In this document: positions 41,425-56,307 of the stretch, piece by piece
Position numbering within the stretch: the first letter of the stretch is position 1
Layout of the letters: each line of letters begins with the position of its first letter
Source of the DNA: Aphidius gifuensis
Lineage: Eukaryota; Arthropoda; Insecta; Hymenoptera; Braconidae
Assembly: GCF_014905175.1 (NCBI RefSeq)
Contig: NC_057789.1
Location: 25,664,555-25,728,554 of the forward strand
DNA length: 64,000 bases
Direction of reading: 5' to 3'
Notes under the pieces: generated by a model
The model's input: only the letters and a program-made list of their open reading frames with translations
Databases searched by the model: none
Told to the model about the DNA's origin: nothing
Made by a program: the position numbers and the translations under genes

Positions 41425-44400
41425 ATTATTATTATTCTTTTTTTTTTTTCGTTTCTTATAATTTTTGTTTTTTATTTTTTTGCATTATAATTTTTTTTTT
41501 TTTTTATAATTATTCGGAATTTTAAATTCTACTTAAATTTAAATATTTATTATTGTTAAAGGTAAATCCTTTATATTGTCGTTCGATTCTTTTATTTTCG
41601 AGTTAATTTTTCTTTTTTTTTTTTTTTTACGTCATATTATGACTGCAATTTCTTTTGTTGATGAAAAAAAAATATATAATAATATATATTGCCCAAAGAA
41701 AAATTATCCAAAAAGTAAAATAAAAAATGGGGAATTTATTGCAAACTGATGTTGACATTAGATTTGTTATAAACAAAGAAAAAAAAAGAAAAAAAAAAAA
41801 TACATTATATCTTGTAACAACAAACATATTTTATTATGTTTATTATTATTATTATTAAACTCTTTTTCTTTAAAATTATTTTTGCAAATAAGTAAACTAC
41901 TTACCTCATTTAATTCATGAATGTTAGTTATTTAATTTAAAAAAATAATAAAGTATACAATATTTATTATTGAGTTTAAAAAAAAGAAAATATAATAAAA
42001 AATGTTGACAAGATTACAAAGTAATACGTCCCATTGATGATAATTGTACAACAATTAAATCCAGTGATTACAATAAATTATAACTCATTACGTTATTATT
42101 TTTTTTGCTAAATAAAAGCCCTTGGTTTTCATAAACATATATATATTAATCATATCGAATATGATTAACAACAAATATATATATTATTTTTTTTTTATAA
42201 TAAAAAAATATTTTTGTAATGAATGACGAAATATATTTTGGCCAATATATATATCCTAACGTGATTATAATAAAAGGTGCCTTAATAATGAAGTAAACAA
42301 AAATAATAAAATTTAAGAATCATTGACAAATAATGTAACAACTAATATAATTTTCATAATAAAAAATACAAATAAAAAATTTGAATAGAGTCAATTTTAT
42401 TTTCTCCTCACAATATATAATAAATATAAAAAAAAAATATTATTTAAATTATGTAAATTAATTATATTAAAATTAAATTAAACTGCGCAAAAAAAAATTT
42501 CACAGTTATACAGTATATTTCAAATAAAAACTGCGTCATATCACAAGAAAAATTCAATGATAATCAAGTCGCGCGCTTATTTTCAATTGGTTAAAAAAAG
42601 GTACATTTAAACCAATAAAAAAATTGAATTCTCTTGGTTCTTAAATATAATTGGTTATATTTGTCGCATATTGCTATATCCCCACTATTGTTAAAAATTC
42701 AATGCCATTGGCCTCCAATCCACATTTAAAATATATATCTCGATAAACGTAATTTTTATCAATCTCTCCTTGTCACTCTCATGGTAATTTTTTAACGCTT
42801 GCGCACATCTTGTTTACAACTGCGAAGGAGCTCTCTCGCGTACAATACACACATGACCTTTTCAAGATGGACACAAGTACCCCATTCGTGGGTTTCCAAA
42901 TAACACCGCGTGTGCGACGTAAATAAATAATAAAAAATATATATTGATAAACATTTTACGTAAATAATAATAATTGTTTTTTTTTTTTTTTTTTTATTTT
43001 ATGATTAAACAATTAACAATAAATAAATAAAAATATTTAGTGATGAAAAGTGTGTAAAAAAAAATATAATATATAAATAATTAAATATTATTTTGCATTT
43101 ATTATTAATAATAATAATTAATTTAATTATATTTTGTGTGTTTTAATTTATTATTGTCAAACCAGGTGGTAAATTAATATATTATTTGTGAGTGACGCTG
43201 TTATTATGTCTCAGTTTGTGTTTTGAGTGAGATAATAAAAACACTAAAAAAATATAAATGATAAAGACAGATTGACAATAATATTTGTGTTATAAAAAGA
43301 GATGTAATATACCTTTTATTCCCCCCTCTAAATCTCGCCATCATCATCATCATCATCTCATTTTGCTTTGAAATCAAAATGTATATGAAGACAAATGAAG
43401 TGATAACTGAATGAAATCAACAAAAAAACAAATCAACATTACTCAACTCCTCCCAGTAATTATCACGCAGATATATATTTAATTTATAATAATAATAATA
43501 ATATAAATAGATCAACATTATTTATATATTATAATTTTTTTCTTTTTTTTTTTTTTTTTCCATGTCAATTTTTATACGACATTTAACGAAATTATAAAAT
43601 AAAAAAAATAAGAGTACGTTAATGTGTTGTCGTGAAACGGGAAATAAACAAGAGTGACGAAAATAATAATAATAATTTAAAAAAAAAAAAAAATTAAGAG
43701 AGGGAAAGCGCGTGTTTTGCGGCATTGAAAAAAAATTAAAAAATTAAAATTTATAATAAAATTTGAATTTTTCTATATTTTCTCTCAAAAAAAAAAAAAA
43801 AAAGTTTATATAAAAAAATTACTTGATTATGTCTAGACGATAATATAATAAAATTAAAAAATAAATTTTCTGTTGATAAAATAATTTATTAGATGAACAT
43901 AAAAATAAAAAAATTCCAAGGTGCGTGACGAGGGTTGTTTGTCCCCCCGCCCCTTCCAAGAAAAAATAAAAAAATAAAATATATAATAATAAAAAAAAAA
44001 AAAAAATGTGAGTGAAAGACGAAACGAGAAAGAAAGTATATAGAGAAGTAATTCTTCCAAGTTTTTCGTGGCATACGCAGACAGGAGAAGTATCAAGGAA
44101 AGGGAAAAAAAAATAAAAAAAAAAAAAAAAATTATATATACAGGCGCAACCAAGCAAAGGCATATTTTTTGTCAGCATGTATATATATATTTAAATCATA
44201 AATGTATATGTGATTTGTAAATGTATGTATGTCTGGCGACTGAGGGTGAAAAGAGACGTACAAGAAAATAACAAAATAAAGACACAAATATAATGAATAT
44301 CAGTGAAATGCGTGTTACAAAGTGAGACAGTATTATACAAACACATACAAACACGTATTTAATAGAAAAAGATATAAAATTTAACTTGTAGAGAAGACGC

Positions 44401-45202
44401 ATCAAAACAAGACGAAAAAGAGAAGACGAATAAGAACCAGCAAAATAATAAAAAAAAAGGTGTAGACCAAAAAGGCGTTCCCTAACCTCGGAAATGGGAT
44501 CAAGTAGATTGGAAAATACACAACATTGCTTGTATAAAAAATTTTTTATTTATCAATAATAACAATAACATAAATAAGGGCTGTTTAATAAATTAATAAG
44601 TATGTCATAATAATAAAAACAACAAGTGCTAAATAATTATTATTTTTTGTTTTTTAAATATATAAAAATCACATAAGCTTGAAATCATCTTGATAAAAAA
44701 AATATATATATATAATTCATGAATGAATAAATATATACAAAATTTTGGAGTTTAGTGAGAGTGAATTAACAAGTGTAAAAATAATTATAATAATAAAATT
44801 AAGGTGTTAATTTAAATGACGAATATATCTATTTTTTTTTATATGGTGGTTTTTATTTACCTCTTGATGATTTCAAAATAAGACACGTGTCAAATTATTT
44901 TTTTATTTTTTTTTTTTTTTGTCGAGTTATATTTCAACAAGATATATTAATTTAACATAAAAAAAAAAAAAAAATTGAGTAAAGATATTTGAGTATTTTT
45001 AAAATATTCATGTAAACAGAGAGAGAGAGAGAGAGAGAGAAAGATGATTTTGAAAAAAAAAAAATAAAATTTTTGATTTTATTAAAAATGTAGATTTATA
45101 AAAAATATGTATCCTTGAGTTTTGTGATCAATTTTTTTAAGTTTTTATTTATTTTAAGTTGTTTTTTTTTTTGTGTATAATTGTTGAAAGGAAGATAAAA
45201 AA
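41425..45202. other. Intergenic region; probable promoter and leader of IRS
   Basis: The first ~400 bases are T-rich 3' flank of Piwi. A mixed segment at 42,770-42,920 (CTTGCGCACATCTTGTTTACAACTGCG, GACCTTTTCAAGATGGACAC, GTGTGCGACG) is the best promoter candidate for the following gene. A (GA)n run lies at about 45,018-45,042. Long low-complexity frames at 43,819-44,178 are not genes. Confidence 0.45.
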
Positions 45203-48200
45203 ATGTCGTCAAATAAAATAAATGAAACAAATTCAGATAATATAATATTATCTGGACAATTAAAAAAAGCAAGTTCAATACCAATTGTATCAGTTAAATC
45301 AGTGAGAAAAAAATTTTTTGTACTACGTGGTGATAGACCTGGACAATCACCATCACTTGAATATTATGATAGTAAAAAAAAATTTATAAATCAACAACCG
45401 CCAAAAAGATGTATACAATTAAGAGGATGTTATGATATTAGTCGTAAAGATTTAAGTAAAAATAAACGTGTTATTGCACTATATGCTAAAGAAGAATGTG
45501 TATCATTAATATTTGATAATGAAGAAGAAGTTAAAAAATGGTTTGATGCAATTCAAAGTCTAACTGGTGATGGACCGGATGGTGAAGAGCCTCGACCTAC
45601 TTTTGGTTGTTGCAATTTATTTAAATATATTTAATTATAATTGAATTTGGTTTTTTATTATTGTTATTTTTATTTTACAGAACATGTGTGGCATGTGTCA
45701 TTACAAAAAAAAGGACTTGGTGAAAAACAAAATCTTCATGGACCATTTAGATTACGTTTGACTGATAAAACATTGTCAATGACTAAAATAACAAATGAAC
45801 AAAATTCTGATTATCTTGAATTTCCAGTAAGTCTATAAATTATTATTATTTTAAATTCAATAATTTAAATTACATTTATTTATAAATTTATAGTTGACAA
45901 CAATACGAAGATGTGGATGTATGGATCGTATATTTTACATGGAAGTTGGAAGATCAGCAATGACTGGTGAGGGTGATTATTGGATGAAAGCTGAGGATAA
46001 TAATATTGCAACAAATATGCATTTTGCAATAATGAATGCAATGACTAGATCAAAAGAACGTGATAAAGATGATATTTTACCACAAGCTAGAAAACGTAGT
46101 TCATCAGCAAATGAAGCTAGTAAACCAATATCATTTATTCCACGTCGTCATACTGGTCAAAAAATTGGCTTTTCACCAGTTGGTAAGTTTAATTTTTTTC
46201 TACATTTATTATTTATAATTGCATAGTTAATCATTTATTAATTTATCAATGCACTCATAGTGCCTAGCAATATAACTATTGTGTTTTTTTTTTTATTTTT
46301 TTATATAACATTTATACATTAGTGTTGATAATTATCAAATGAAAAAAATATTTTTTCTAACTAGTTAGTTGTCTCATTAGTTAATAATATTTGTTATTTT
46401 TTATTGTTGACTTTGTTAATTTATTAATTTTATTTATTTCAATACAACATTACTCATTATGTTTATAGATATTAGAAATTATTATTTATAAAATTATTTC
46501 AAGTGACACACATTGAGTTAAATAATTGTTGTTTACTGCTTCAATGTCCAATTAACTTTAAACATTTTGGGGAATTTTTTTTTATTTATTTTTATATTGA
46601 CAAAGGTAGATAGATTTTATTTATTAATTTAGATATTTTATTTAACAATATATTACAAGCGATAAATACGTCACTAAATAATTAAAAGGAAAAAAAAAAA
46701 AAAAATCCTATTCTAATAAATTTACTTATCTTGTTATTTTTTTTTTTTTAAATAATATTTTTTTTCCGGGTATTGTTTTGACGAAAAAAGTTGTTTTTTT
46801 ATTTTCAACTGATTAGGTTATATCTATTTCTGATAGTAATATCTTGTTTTCGAATAGATTAATTTATTTTTAATGAAAAAATTAAAAATAGAATATTTAA
46901 AAAATAAAAAAACAAATAGATTATTTGGATTATGATAAATTGTCTCAGAGTTTTTTTTTTTAAATATATATTATAAAAAATAATTATGTAAGTATATTTG
47001 ATATATAAAGAGAGTTAAAAAGTTAACGCTGAGTTTGGGTTTGGCCTGTGGGTAATTTACAGAAGAGCTAAATGACAACAAGGATCAGAGTGAACCATTG
47101 CAAGAACAAAACGTCACAGCATCTTCCCATTCACAGAGTACATCCTCTGGCAATACACTCACTGGTCTGTTCCTCTGTCACAATTATACTTTTTTTGTTT
47201 TTTTTTTTTTTAAATTTATTATTTAATTTATCTCTAGAAGCAATATATTTATGAAAATGCTTTTTATTTTTCTCTATTATCAATAAATAATTCAAATATA
47301 ATTAAGCAAAGTATTATTTATTTATTTAAAAAAATTTTTTTTTATTATCAGATAGTGTTTCATCTATTGCTGATTCAACTGGGATTTAATTAATTTTTTT
47401 AAAAAACTGGGAATGTTGTCGCTCAAATGAAAAACCAAAAAAATGCTTCGCAAAATTTCTCATCTTCTATTTTTCAATTTTAATTTATTTATTATAAAAT
47501 TATTATTTTGTCTATCGTGTAAACAAAACAATACCAGGCGTTAAAAAAAAAAAAAATCTTTTCCATCAGTGCTGATGATAACAACATAAATTAATACCAA
47601 TTAACATTCTAATAATATTTTGCCTTGAAATTATAATAATGAATGATATTTGATCGATAAAAAAAGTCATTGGAAAATATTTTTATTTAATACTTACAAT
47701 TGATGATAATTAATTTTTTTTTTTTAAATGAAATTGAGTCATCCAGTGACTTTTTCTTGGAATACTAAAATAATTATTAAAAAGATAATAATCAATGTGT
47801 GTGTGTGGATGTTGGGGGGATGAAAGATTAAATAAGGTGATATTTATTATTGCGTGTGTGTGTTTGTATGGGTCTGCTAAAATGGGTCGTAAAATTGATT
47901 AGCAGTTGGTGACTTGGTGCGGGTTTATGAAGCCTTGAAATTACTTGACAAAAAATCCAATCGACATACAGATGCAATAAAAAATAATCATCATAAATAC
48001 AAGTGTTTATAATGATACTTAATTGATGATGTTAAAAATTATTTATAACAACACAACAATTGACAATTATTATCATAAAAATCATGTCAAAAATTCATTG
48101 AAATATCCTGTTGTTATCCTTGTCATTTTCAATAAATCATCACAAAAATTACATAAGCACTGTATTATTTCGAATCATCCAACTTTGTTCAATAATAAAA

Positions 48201-51200
48201 TCAAAATTGATTTTAATTAAACAATTTTTATCAATGTTTTTAAATGAAACTTGCTCAGTACATGTTTTAAATAATAACTAGTTGAATTATTTATATTTAA
48301 AATCTTTTTGTTGACAAAAAAAATCTTGCAATGATTTTTTATTTTGTTGAATTACATTTTAAACTTCACCTGCCAAGCTCAACCAGCTGGCTTTTATTCT
48401 CTTCTTTCAAAATGCATTGCATCCGCATTGTTAAATTTAATATCTGTTTTTTTTTTTTCAGTATATATTTTATTTTTGATTATTCAGTTTATTATCACCT
48501 GCTTGTTTTGCCACCTGCCGCTTGCCGTTAATCCCACTCTGATTGTAATTTTTGGCAATTTTTTTAAATAAAAAAAAAACGACAATCAACATATTGTTTT
48601 TATTAACTGCTTACTATTATTATTTTTTTGCTTTATTGTGCTTATTATTTAGCTTGACGTTTAACCACTCACATATCATATTTGCAATAAAAAAAAAAAA
48701 AAAACTAAAACAAATATCATGACTATAAAATAAAGTTTAAATAAAAAATTTTGTTTTTTTTTTTTTTTTATTATGCTGAGATCATGATATTGGCTTTTAA
48801 AAACTTGTTGAAAATAAATTTAAAAAAAAATAAAAATATTATTTAAAATTACCAAAAATAAAGATTAATATAATTAATAGTAAACATTGATATATTACAG
48901 GCACAACAACACGTGACAGATGTGATAGTCTTCCATCGCGTGCACGTACAACCAGTGAGGGATATCCAGTAATGCCAATACACAATAAAACAGTACATTT
49001 AGCACCCCATACATCAACACGTCCACATTCAATGTATGGACGTGGTGTATCATACTCACCACCAGGTACATCAATGCCAATAAGTCCAGCATCATGCTCA
49101 ACAGATTCAGCTGGTTCATCTCTATCAATGGATGATAATAATTGTGATAATAATGCCATTGAAGAAACAGCAATATCACGATATGGACATTCATTAACAC
49201 CCGATGAACCAGTTATATTTGAAGAAAATGATGATTATGCAATATGGTCAAATGATAATCAAATGCAAAAATACTCGCTTAATTTTAAATCACATTCACC
49301 TTGTCAGGTAATAAATAGACAAATAAATTGATAAATAAATTGATTTAAAAATAATAATTATTAATTTAATTTTACAGCAAAGTTCCTATGTTGAAATGCA
49401 TAGTCCATCAAATTCAAGTCCTGGTCAAGGTGGTGATTTAAGTTCATATTTACCAATGAGTCCAGCAACTCATCATCATCATCATCATCATAATAATCAA
49501 CATAATAATAATAATCATTCACGTACATCATCACTTGTTGAAGATATAACATTATCAGGTGATGGTTATGTACCAATGGCACCATTACCAATTACAAATA
49601 CTGGCTATATTGATATGGATCGTTCAAGTAATCATAATAATGGACATTATTCTGATGATATGTCACAACATGGTAGTACATGCTCAGTAACATCTGGTAC
49701 ACCAAGTACTGATTCACGTTTAATTGGTTATTCATTAGATAAAGTTACAAGTTTTTTACCACCAATTGATGATTTAAGACCAGCACGTGCATATTCTGTT
49801 GGTTCAAGACAAGATCAATCACGTAAAAATCGTTTTGAACCATTTAATAATGATACATCACGTGTACGTGCATTTTCAGTTGGTTCAAGAACAAAACATC
49901 CTGAATTATCAAGATTACAAAATGCAATGATTATTAAAAAACAAACAAGTGTTGAAAATATTAATCCAAATAAATCAAATTCAGCACCATTATTATCAAG
50001 TTCATGGGGTCATAATTCAGTTGCATCTGATCGTATGGAAGATCTTATGGAAATGGATTTTTCAAAAACACCACCAACAACAATTGCAACCCCACCACCA
50101 ACAACAACAACACCAACAACAACAATATTATCACCATTGTCTTCTTTTAATACACAATTACCAATAAATACTGCCATTGATACTAGTTCCTATGTTGATA
50201 TGATACCTGGACTGTCAACAGTTACAACCACTGCCTCATTTATTGACAGGTCTCGAATTAACAAGGTTTGTTATTTATTTATTTAGCTATCTTAATATCT
50301 ATATAATAATTATATTTATTAAACTTTATTTTAATATTATTTTTAGGCCAATATAACTACTGCCAATCATAATCATAATTATCTAACAATGACAACAGCA
50401 TCAACGACAATATTAACAGCAACATCAACACCAACAACAACAACACCACCAAGCTCAGTCGTGGCACACAAGCCAATTGTTCAAACATTAATGCCAGTTG
50501 TTGAGTCTGAAGGTTTAAACTGTAATCATGTAAATAATTTACAAGATGAATGGCCAAAATTAGAGACAATTCCCAAACAATCAGAAAGTTATCTAAATAC
50601 AAAAGGACCAGCAGGTTAAAAAAAAATTTCATTCATGCAAATTAATTAATTTGTAATTATTTTATTTTATTTTTTTATTTTTTTGTTTAAGGAATTGCAA
50701 GAACACCACCAGTTGATCTTCCTCAACCTCGTAAACCACCAGAGGGATATGTTGAAATGTCATTTAAAACACGTCCATGTTTAGAACAAAATTATATGAA
50801 TATGAGTATTGAAAATACATCAAAATATCGTCGTAATCAACGTGCTGGTAGTCGTAAAGATAAATGTAATCGTTCACATTCAATATCAACAAAATATACA
50901 AAAAATTCGTGCTTCCTACAATTAAATGGTAATAATAATATTGTATCAACTGATAGTGCTGATAATACACCAGTATCAACACCACAATCAATAACAACAC
51001 CAACTGGCTCAAATACAACAATATTTCCATTTACATTAAATAGTCCACAAAGTCCAATTAAATCATTTAACATTAGTGATAAATCAGCACCAACATCATC
51101 TGATTGTTCACCAGATATTGGTGATTATGCATTAATGACATCTGTCAAGCATCCATTAACAGCAATATCATCACCAATTGAAATAAATAATGATAAAAAA

Positions 51201-52058
51201 TTATTTAATAGACCAGAAAGTCCAATAAAACAAACAATTAATAAAACAATTATTGAAAATTTAAATTTACAAAAAAATGATATTAAAACTTCACCACAAC
51301 AACAACAACAACAACAACAACAAAATAATAATGACTTATCATTAAGTCCATTAAATAAAAAACTCAGTGACCTGACAATTAAAAAGAAAAATAATTTATC
51401 AAAAAATACAACGAGTCCTGTAACAGTAACATCAAATAATAATAATAATTTAAAAGATGATAATAATATAAAATTAACAAATGATATTAATAAAAAAATA
51501 ATAAATTCAACAAATCGTGATTTTAAAAAAACAACAAATGAATTATTATTACAAAATCCAGTTACTAAAAAATTAACTGAATTAACAATATCAAAAACAA
51601 AATTAATTGGTTCATCACCAAATACAAGTCCAACATTAATTGGACAATTAAAAATATTGCCGACTAAAACATTGAAAAATAGCAATGATGATGGTGGTGG
51701 TGGTGTGTCATCAGCAACAACAACAACAACAGCAACAATAACAAATGTAAATACAATTACAACATCAACAATAACATCATCTTCGTCGTCGTCGTCGTCA
51801 TCATCGTCGGCGCCAACAATAACAACAGCTACAATAGCAGCTACAACAACAACAACATCAACAACAACATCATCTTCATCATCATCAAGTCAACTTGACT
51901 CTGAGGGATATGAAAAATTACAACCAGGTGCAACGATGTGCAATTATGCAAGTCTCGATCTTCCTGAATCATCATCTGTCCCACCACTATCACCAACACC
52001 AGCTCAGGATGGTTTCAGGTATGCGGAAATTGATTTCGCAAAGCTCAAACAGAATTAG
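45203..52058 (+). CDS. chico: Insulin receptor substrate (chico)
   Basis: Eight exons (45203-45605, 45681-45826, 45894-46182, 47063-47164, 48901-49307, 49378-50265, 50347-50614, 50692-52058) join in frame to 1,289 residues. The product links insulin/IGF receptor kinase to PI3K at the plasma membrane. A PH domain (about 15-130; SGQLKKAS, RKKFFVLRGD, VKKWFDAIQS) is followed by a PTB domain (about 135-280; EHVWHVSLQKKGLG, GPFRLRLTDKTLS, IRRCGCMDRIFYMEVGR). The long disordered tail has PI3K-binding YXXM sites: YVEM twice, YLPM, YVPM, YIDM, YVDM, YMNM and YALM. Near the C-terminus CNYASLDLPE and FRYAEIDFAK resemble SHP2-type sites of IRS proteins. Exon 4 uses a non-consensus GTCTGT donor. The tail includes poly-Gln and Thr/Ser runs coded by CAA and ACA/TCA repeats. 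Confidence 0.95.
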
Positions 52059-53702
52059 AATCTTTTTATTTATTTTTACAATTATTATTATTAATTAATA
52101 TAAATATATATATATTTTTTTTTTTCGTTCATTGTTTTTTTTTTTTTTATGTCGGAATTGAAATAATTTAATGGCAAAGGAAAAAAAGTGGCGGCTATTT
52201 TTGTGTTTTTAAATTTTTCTCGTGTCAAGATTGTTAAGTGAGTTATAGATTTTTTTTTTTTTAGCCAGAAATATTGGCTCTAGTCGAGAACTTTTTGATG
52301 GATTGATTCCGAATGTTGTGTTGAGCTCACAGAAAAAATAGTTACATTTATTTAAGATTTAAAAAAAAAAATAATGCAAAAAGCTAATGAAATCTTGTAC
52401 ATTATTGAACACAAAGTTCTCGATAAAAAAATAATCGTATATTATTATTATTTTTTTTACATATATATACGATTTTATCACTGCCTTGTTTGGCAATTTG
52501 TTTTTTATTTTTTTTTTTTTGGAATTTACTGTGCGACTTTTGCCTCTCTTTCTGGTGCTATAGAAATCGGTTAGAGTGTTGTTTAATTAATATTTTTTGT
52601 TGCTAAGATTAAATAAAAATTTGATAAAAAAAAAAATCACGATTTAGAGTAAATGAAATTAAAATTTAAAATACTATTGTTCGTAGAAGTTCGTTATCAC
52701 TGAACTTTGGATAGATGTTGAAGAAAAAAAAAAAAAAAATACAAAAAAAAAAAAAACAGTGTTTAGTTATAAAATTTGTTATTATCGTGCTTGTTTTTGT
52801 TTTTTAAAAACTTTTTTTTTCCTATATAAATAAATATATATAATTTACTCTTTTTTCTTTTTTTTTTGGTTTCGTATAAATTATATTTTTTAAAATTATG
52901 ATGAAAAAAATACTGAGATAAATTTTTTTGAGATAAACAAAGAAAAAAATGATAAAAAAAAAAAAAAAAAAATTTAAATAAAAATTAATACTATTAATGA
53001 TTAAAAGAAAAAAAAAATACTTGGATATTTTATTAACATTTAAAATATCCCAGTTGAATTTATAAATAATATACATATTTGATGAAAAAATTAAAATTAA
53101 AAAAAAAATCGTAAAATGAAAAATAATAAAAAAAAAAAAAAAAAATAACTGTAAGATCGAAAAAAGAAAAATCCCTTTTAGCTAAGTCGTCGCATAAAAA
53201 TTAATGAAAATATATATATTATATATATACATACTATAAATAATAAATATATAATATTGAAGGAAAATAAACGCATAGAATGTTACGCTGAATTTATTTA
53301 TTAATTAATTAATTTTAAAAAATAAATATAATAAAGCTATTATAAAAATATTGTTTTGAAATTTTGTCTAATTTAATTGTTGTTAATTTTTTTATTTACA
53401 TTTTAAATATTGCACAATCCTTGAAGCCGCCATTGTTGTTGTTTACATCAAGCGCCACTTTGGTGGTGTAAATCCAAACTGTTTTGTTAACGGTTAACGT
53501 TCTTGTCTGTTGTTGTTGTCATTGATGGCTGAGTTTTCGTTTGTCAATGTTGGCCACAGTTACAACTGTTTATTTCTGTTAAAAATGTGGTGTGATTTTT
53601 GGTTATAATTTATATATTTTAATCGGTGGTTCAACGTGTGAATACTGGATTATAATTAAGTGTTTAATTTTTAATTAATTGTATCTAATAAAATAGTTAA
53701 CA
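52059..53702. other. 3' flank of IRS and promoter of PINX1
   Basis: Very A/T-rich with long A runs to about 53,400. Bases 53,420-53,700 are of mixed composition (GAAGCCGCCATTGTTGTTG, CAAGCGCCACTTTGGTGG) and are the likely promoter and 5' UTR of PINX1. No other gene. Confidence 0.5.
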
Positions 53703-56031
53703 ATGGCTATGTTAGCTGAACCTCGAAGAAAACAAAAATGGACGCTTAATCCACGAGGCAAACAATGGAGTGATGGTAAAAAAAATTACTATTATTTATT
53801 TTGCACCTGTGCTTTAATAATCAATTAAAATATGTTAATAAATTTTTTTTTTAGACTCCAATAAATTTGGTCAAAAAATGCTAGAAAAATTTGGCTGGAC
53901 AAGTGGTAAAGGCCTTGGTGCAAATGAACAAGGAATGGTTGAACATGTCAGAGTTAAATTCAAGGACGACAGTGGTGGTAAATATATGCTTTTTTTTTCA
54001 AAATTCAACTGAATTTTTAATTGTGACCTTGTTGAAACATCTGCTTAATAAATAAAAAAAAAAAATAAACAAATTCAGGCATTGGATATTCCAAAGATGA
54101 TCAGGATAATAATTGGACTGAACATCAAGAAAGTTTTAACGAACTTTTAGCTAGACTTGCATCTGCTGATGAATCAACAAGTACAAGTGTTAAAATTGAG
54201 CCTAAAGATACTGATCTAAGTGGTGTATCATTGGAGCAAAAATCAAAACAAAGTCGTGCTCGAGTACAGTAAGTTTTTTTTCGATTAAATTTATTAACAA
54301 AATAATTTGTCATTTTTTGTTTTTATTGCTATTATTTTTTTTTATAGTTATCGTAAATTTACTCGTGGCAAAGATGTTAATAAATACAGTGCAAAAGATC
54401 TTGCAAATATATTTGGTAAAAAAGATTTATCAGATCCAGTTATTAAAAAAAAAGCTATAAAAGAAGAAGAAGCTGAAGAGAGTGTTATTGCACCAATTGG
54501 TGCAGAAGATAAAACTGGTGGAGTATTGACATACAAAGGTGGAAATATGGCTGATTATTTTAAAAATAAACTTGGTGGTTTTACGGGTTTATTAAAGAAA
54601 CCAAGTGATGATGATGAAGATGACGATGACAAAAGGTATGTTGGATTTGGATTTGGTTTTTCTTCTTCAACAAATGATTCAGAAAATAATAAAATAGATT
54701 CTAAATCATTTGACAATAAAATTGAATCACCTAAAAAGAAAAAAATTAAGAAAAATAAAAATATTAGTGAGGGTTTTGTTAATGATGCATTGGACGTAGA
54801 AATTAAATTTGAAAATAAAATTGATACACCAATTTCATGCGATAATTTTGAAGTTAAAAGATTAAATAATGGTCTTGAAAATAATGGACTTGATTTGACT
54901 GATGAAACAGTTGATAAGAAACATGTTATATCAAATAATAATTTTGAATTAACATCTGAATCTTTAAAGAAAAAAAAAACAAAAAGAAAATTAGATAAAA
55001 TTGAAGCTGAGGGTTTTGTAAATAGTGCATTGGATTTAGATACTAAAATTGATATTAAAACTGAAACTCCATTATCTTGTAATAATTTTGAAGTATCAAG
55101 ATCAAATTTAGGTCTTGAAAATAATGCTCTTGATTTAACTGACGAAAAAAATGGTAAAAGACGTGTGACATTTAACGACAAACTCGAATTTAATACTGAT
55201 TCTTCTAAGAAAAAAAAGAAAACAAAAGCAAAATTAGATAAATTTGAAGTTGATAATGAAAAATTAAAGAAAAAAGAAAAAAAAAAGAAAAAGAAAAATA
55301 AAGAACAAGATGTTATTGTTGTTGAAGATAATGTATTTTTTAATGAAGCCCTAGATGTTGAGATTGTCAATGAAGAAGTCAATGACAACGAGGCAAATGA
55401 AAAGAAGAGTAAAAAATCTAAAAGAAAAAGAGACAGAAGATTGTCAAATTTAGAGACAATTGAAGAAACACCTGAAGAAGAATCAAGTCAAAATTCAAAT
55501 GACAAAGATAATCTTGAACCACCCAAGAAAAAAAAGAAAAATAATACCATTGAAACTATTGATGTCAATGAAAAATCACCAAGTCAAATTGTCAAGCAAG
55601 ATGACAATGATGTCATTGAAATAATTAATCTTGAAGAAGAGACAAAAAAAAAGAATAAGAAAAAAAATAAAAAAACAGATGACGTTGAAATTATGGAAAT
55701 TGACAACAACAATGAAGTTTTAAAAATTGATTGTAAAGAAAATAATGAAGATACAACTGTGCTTGATAAAAAAAAATCAAAGAAAAATAAAAAAAATAAA
55801 TCTAAAAATCAACAAGTTAATAATGAACAAATCAATAAAGAAAATAATGAAGAAAAACAAACGAAAATTGATGAAATTAAAAATACTGAAGCTAAAATAC
55901 CAAATAAAAATATTTCAACAACAATAGAACATCCAACAACTCGTAAAAAGTTAAAAAAATCATTTACTAAAATTCCAGTTTTTAATTTCAATGGATCAAA
56001 CATCAATGACATCGTGGGTTATGGTAATTAA
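53703..56031 (+). CDS. PINX1: PIN2/TERF1-interacting telomerase inhibitor 1 (G-patch protein)
   Basis: Exons 53703-53775, 53855-53977, 54079-54268 and 54348-56031 join to 689 residues. PINX1 is a nucleolar G-patch protein that activates a DEAH helicase in rRNA processing and in vertebrates restrains telomerase. The start MAMLAEPRRKQKW and the following FGQKMLEKFGWTSGKGLGAN (G-patch, about 27-73) are diagnostic, as are NWTEHQESFNELLA and RVHYRKFTRGKDVNKYS further on. The protein is about twice the length of the vertebrate one (about 330 residues, from general knowledge) because of a Lys/Asn/Glu-rich tail with two tandem ~80-residue repeats (see findings). The exon-2 donor could also be three bases earlier. 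Convergent with TACO1, with stops 277 bp apart. Confidence 0.93.
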
Positions 56032-56307
56032 GTATAAGTATTTTTTTTTTTTTTTTTTCTAACAATTATAAATATGCTTGTTTTAATATTTTTTCGATAT
56101 TTTTTTTCTATCAATAATCATGGGTTGAATTTGAATAAACAAAACAAAAAAAAAAAAATTAATAAAAATGATTTGATAATTTTATCAAGTATTTCAAAGT
56201 AATCAACAAAATTTATTTGTTAAATTATTAGAAAAAAAAATAATAATAATTTTATCTATATTATACAGCTTGCCAAATTATTAAAAATCATCTAAAATTT
56301 TTGTAGT

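Noticed and set aside
43819..44178. Overlapping minus-strand frames rich in Phe/Leu upstream of IRS
   Set aside because: They arise from A-rich plus-strand runs; several frames are open at once, with no family match or splice context.
45096..45284. Minus-strand frame over the start of IRS
   Set aside because: Antisense shadow of exon 1, low-complexity.
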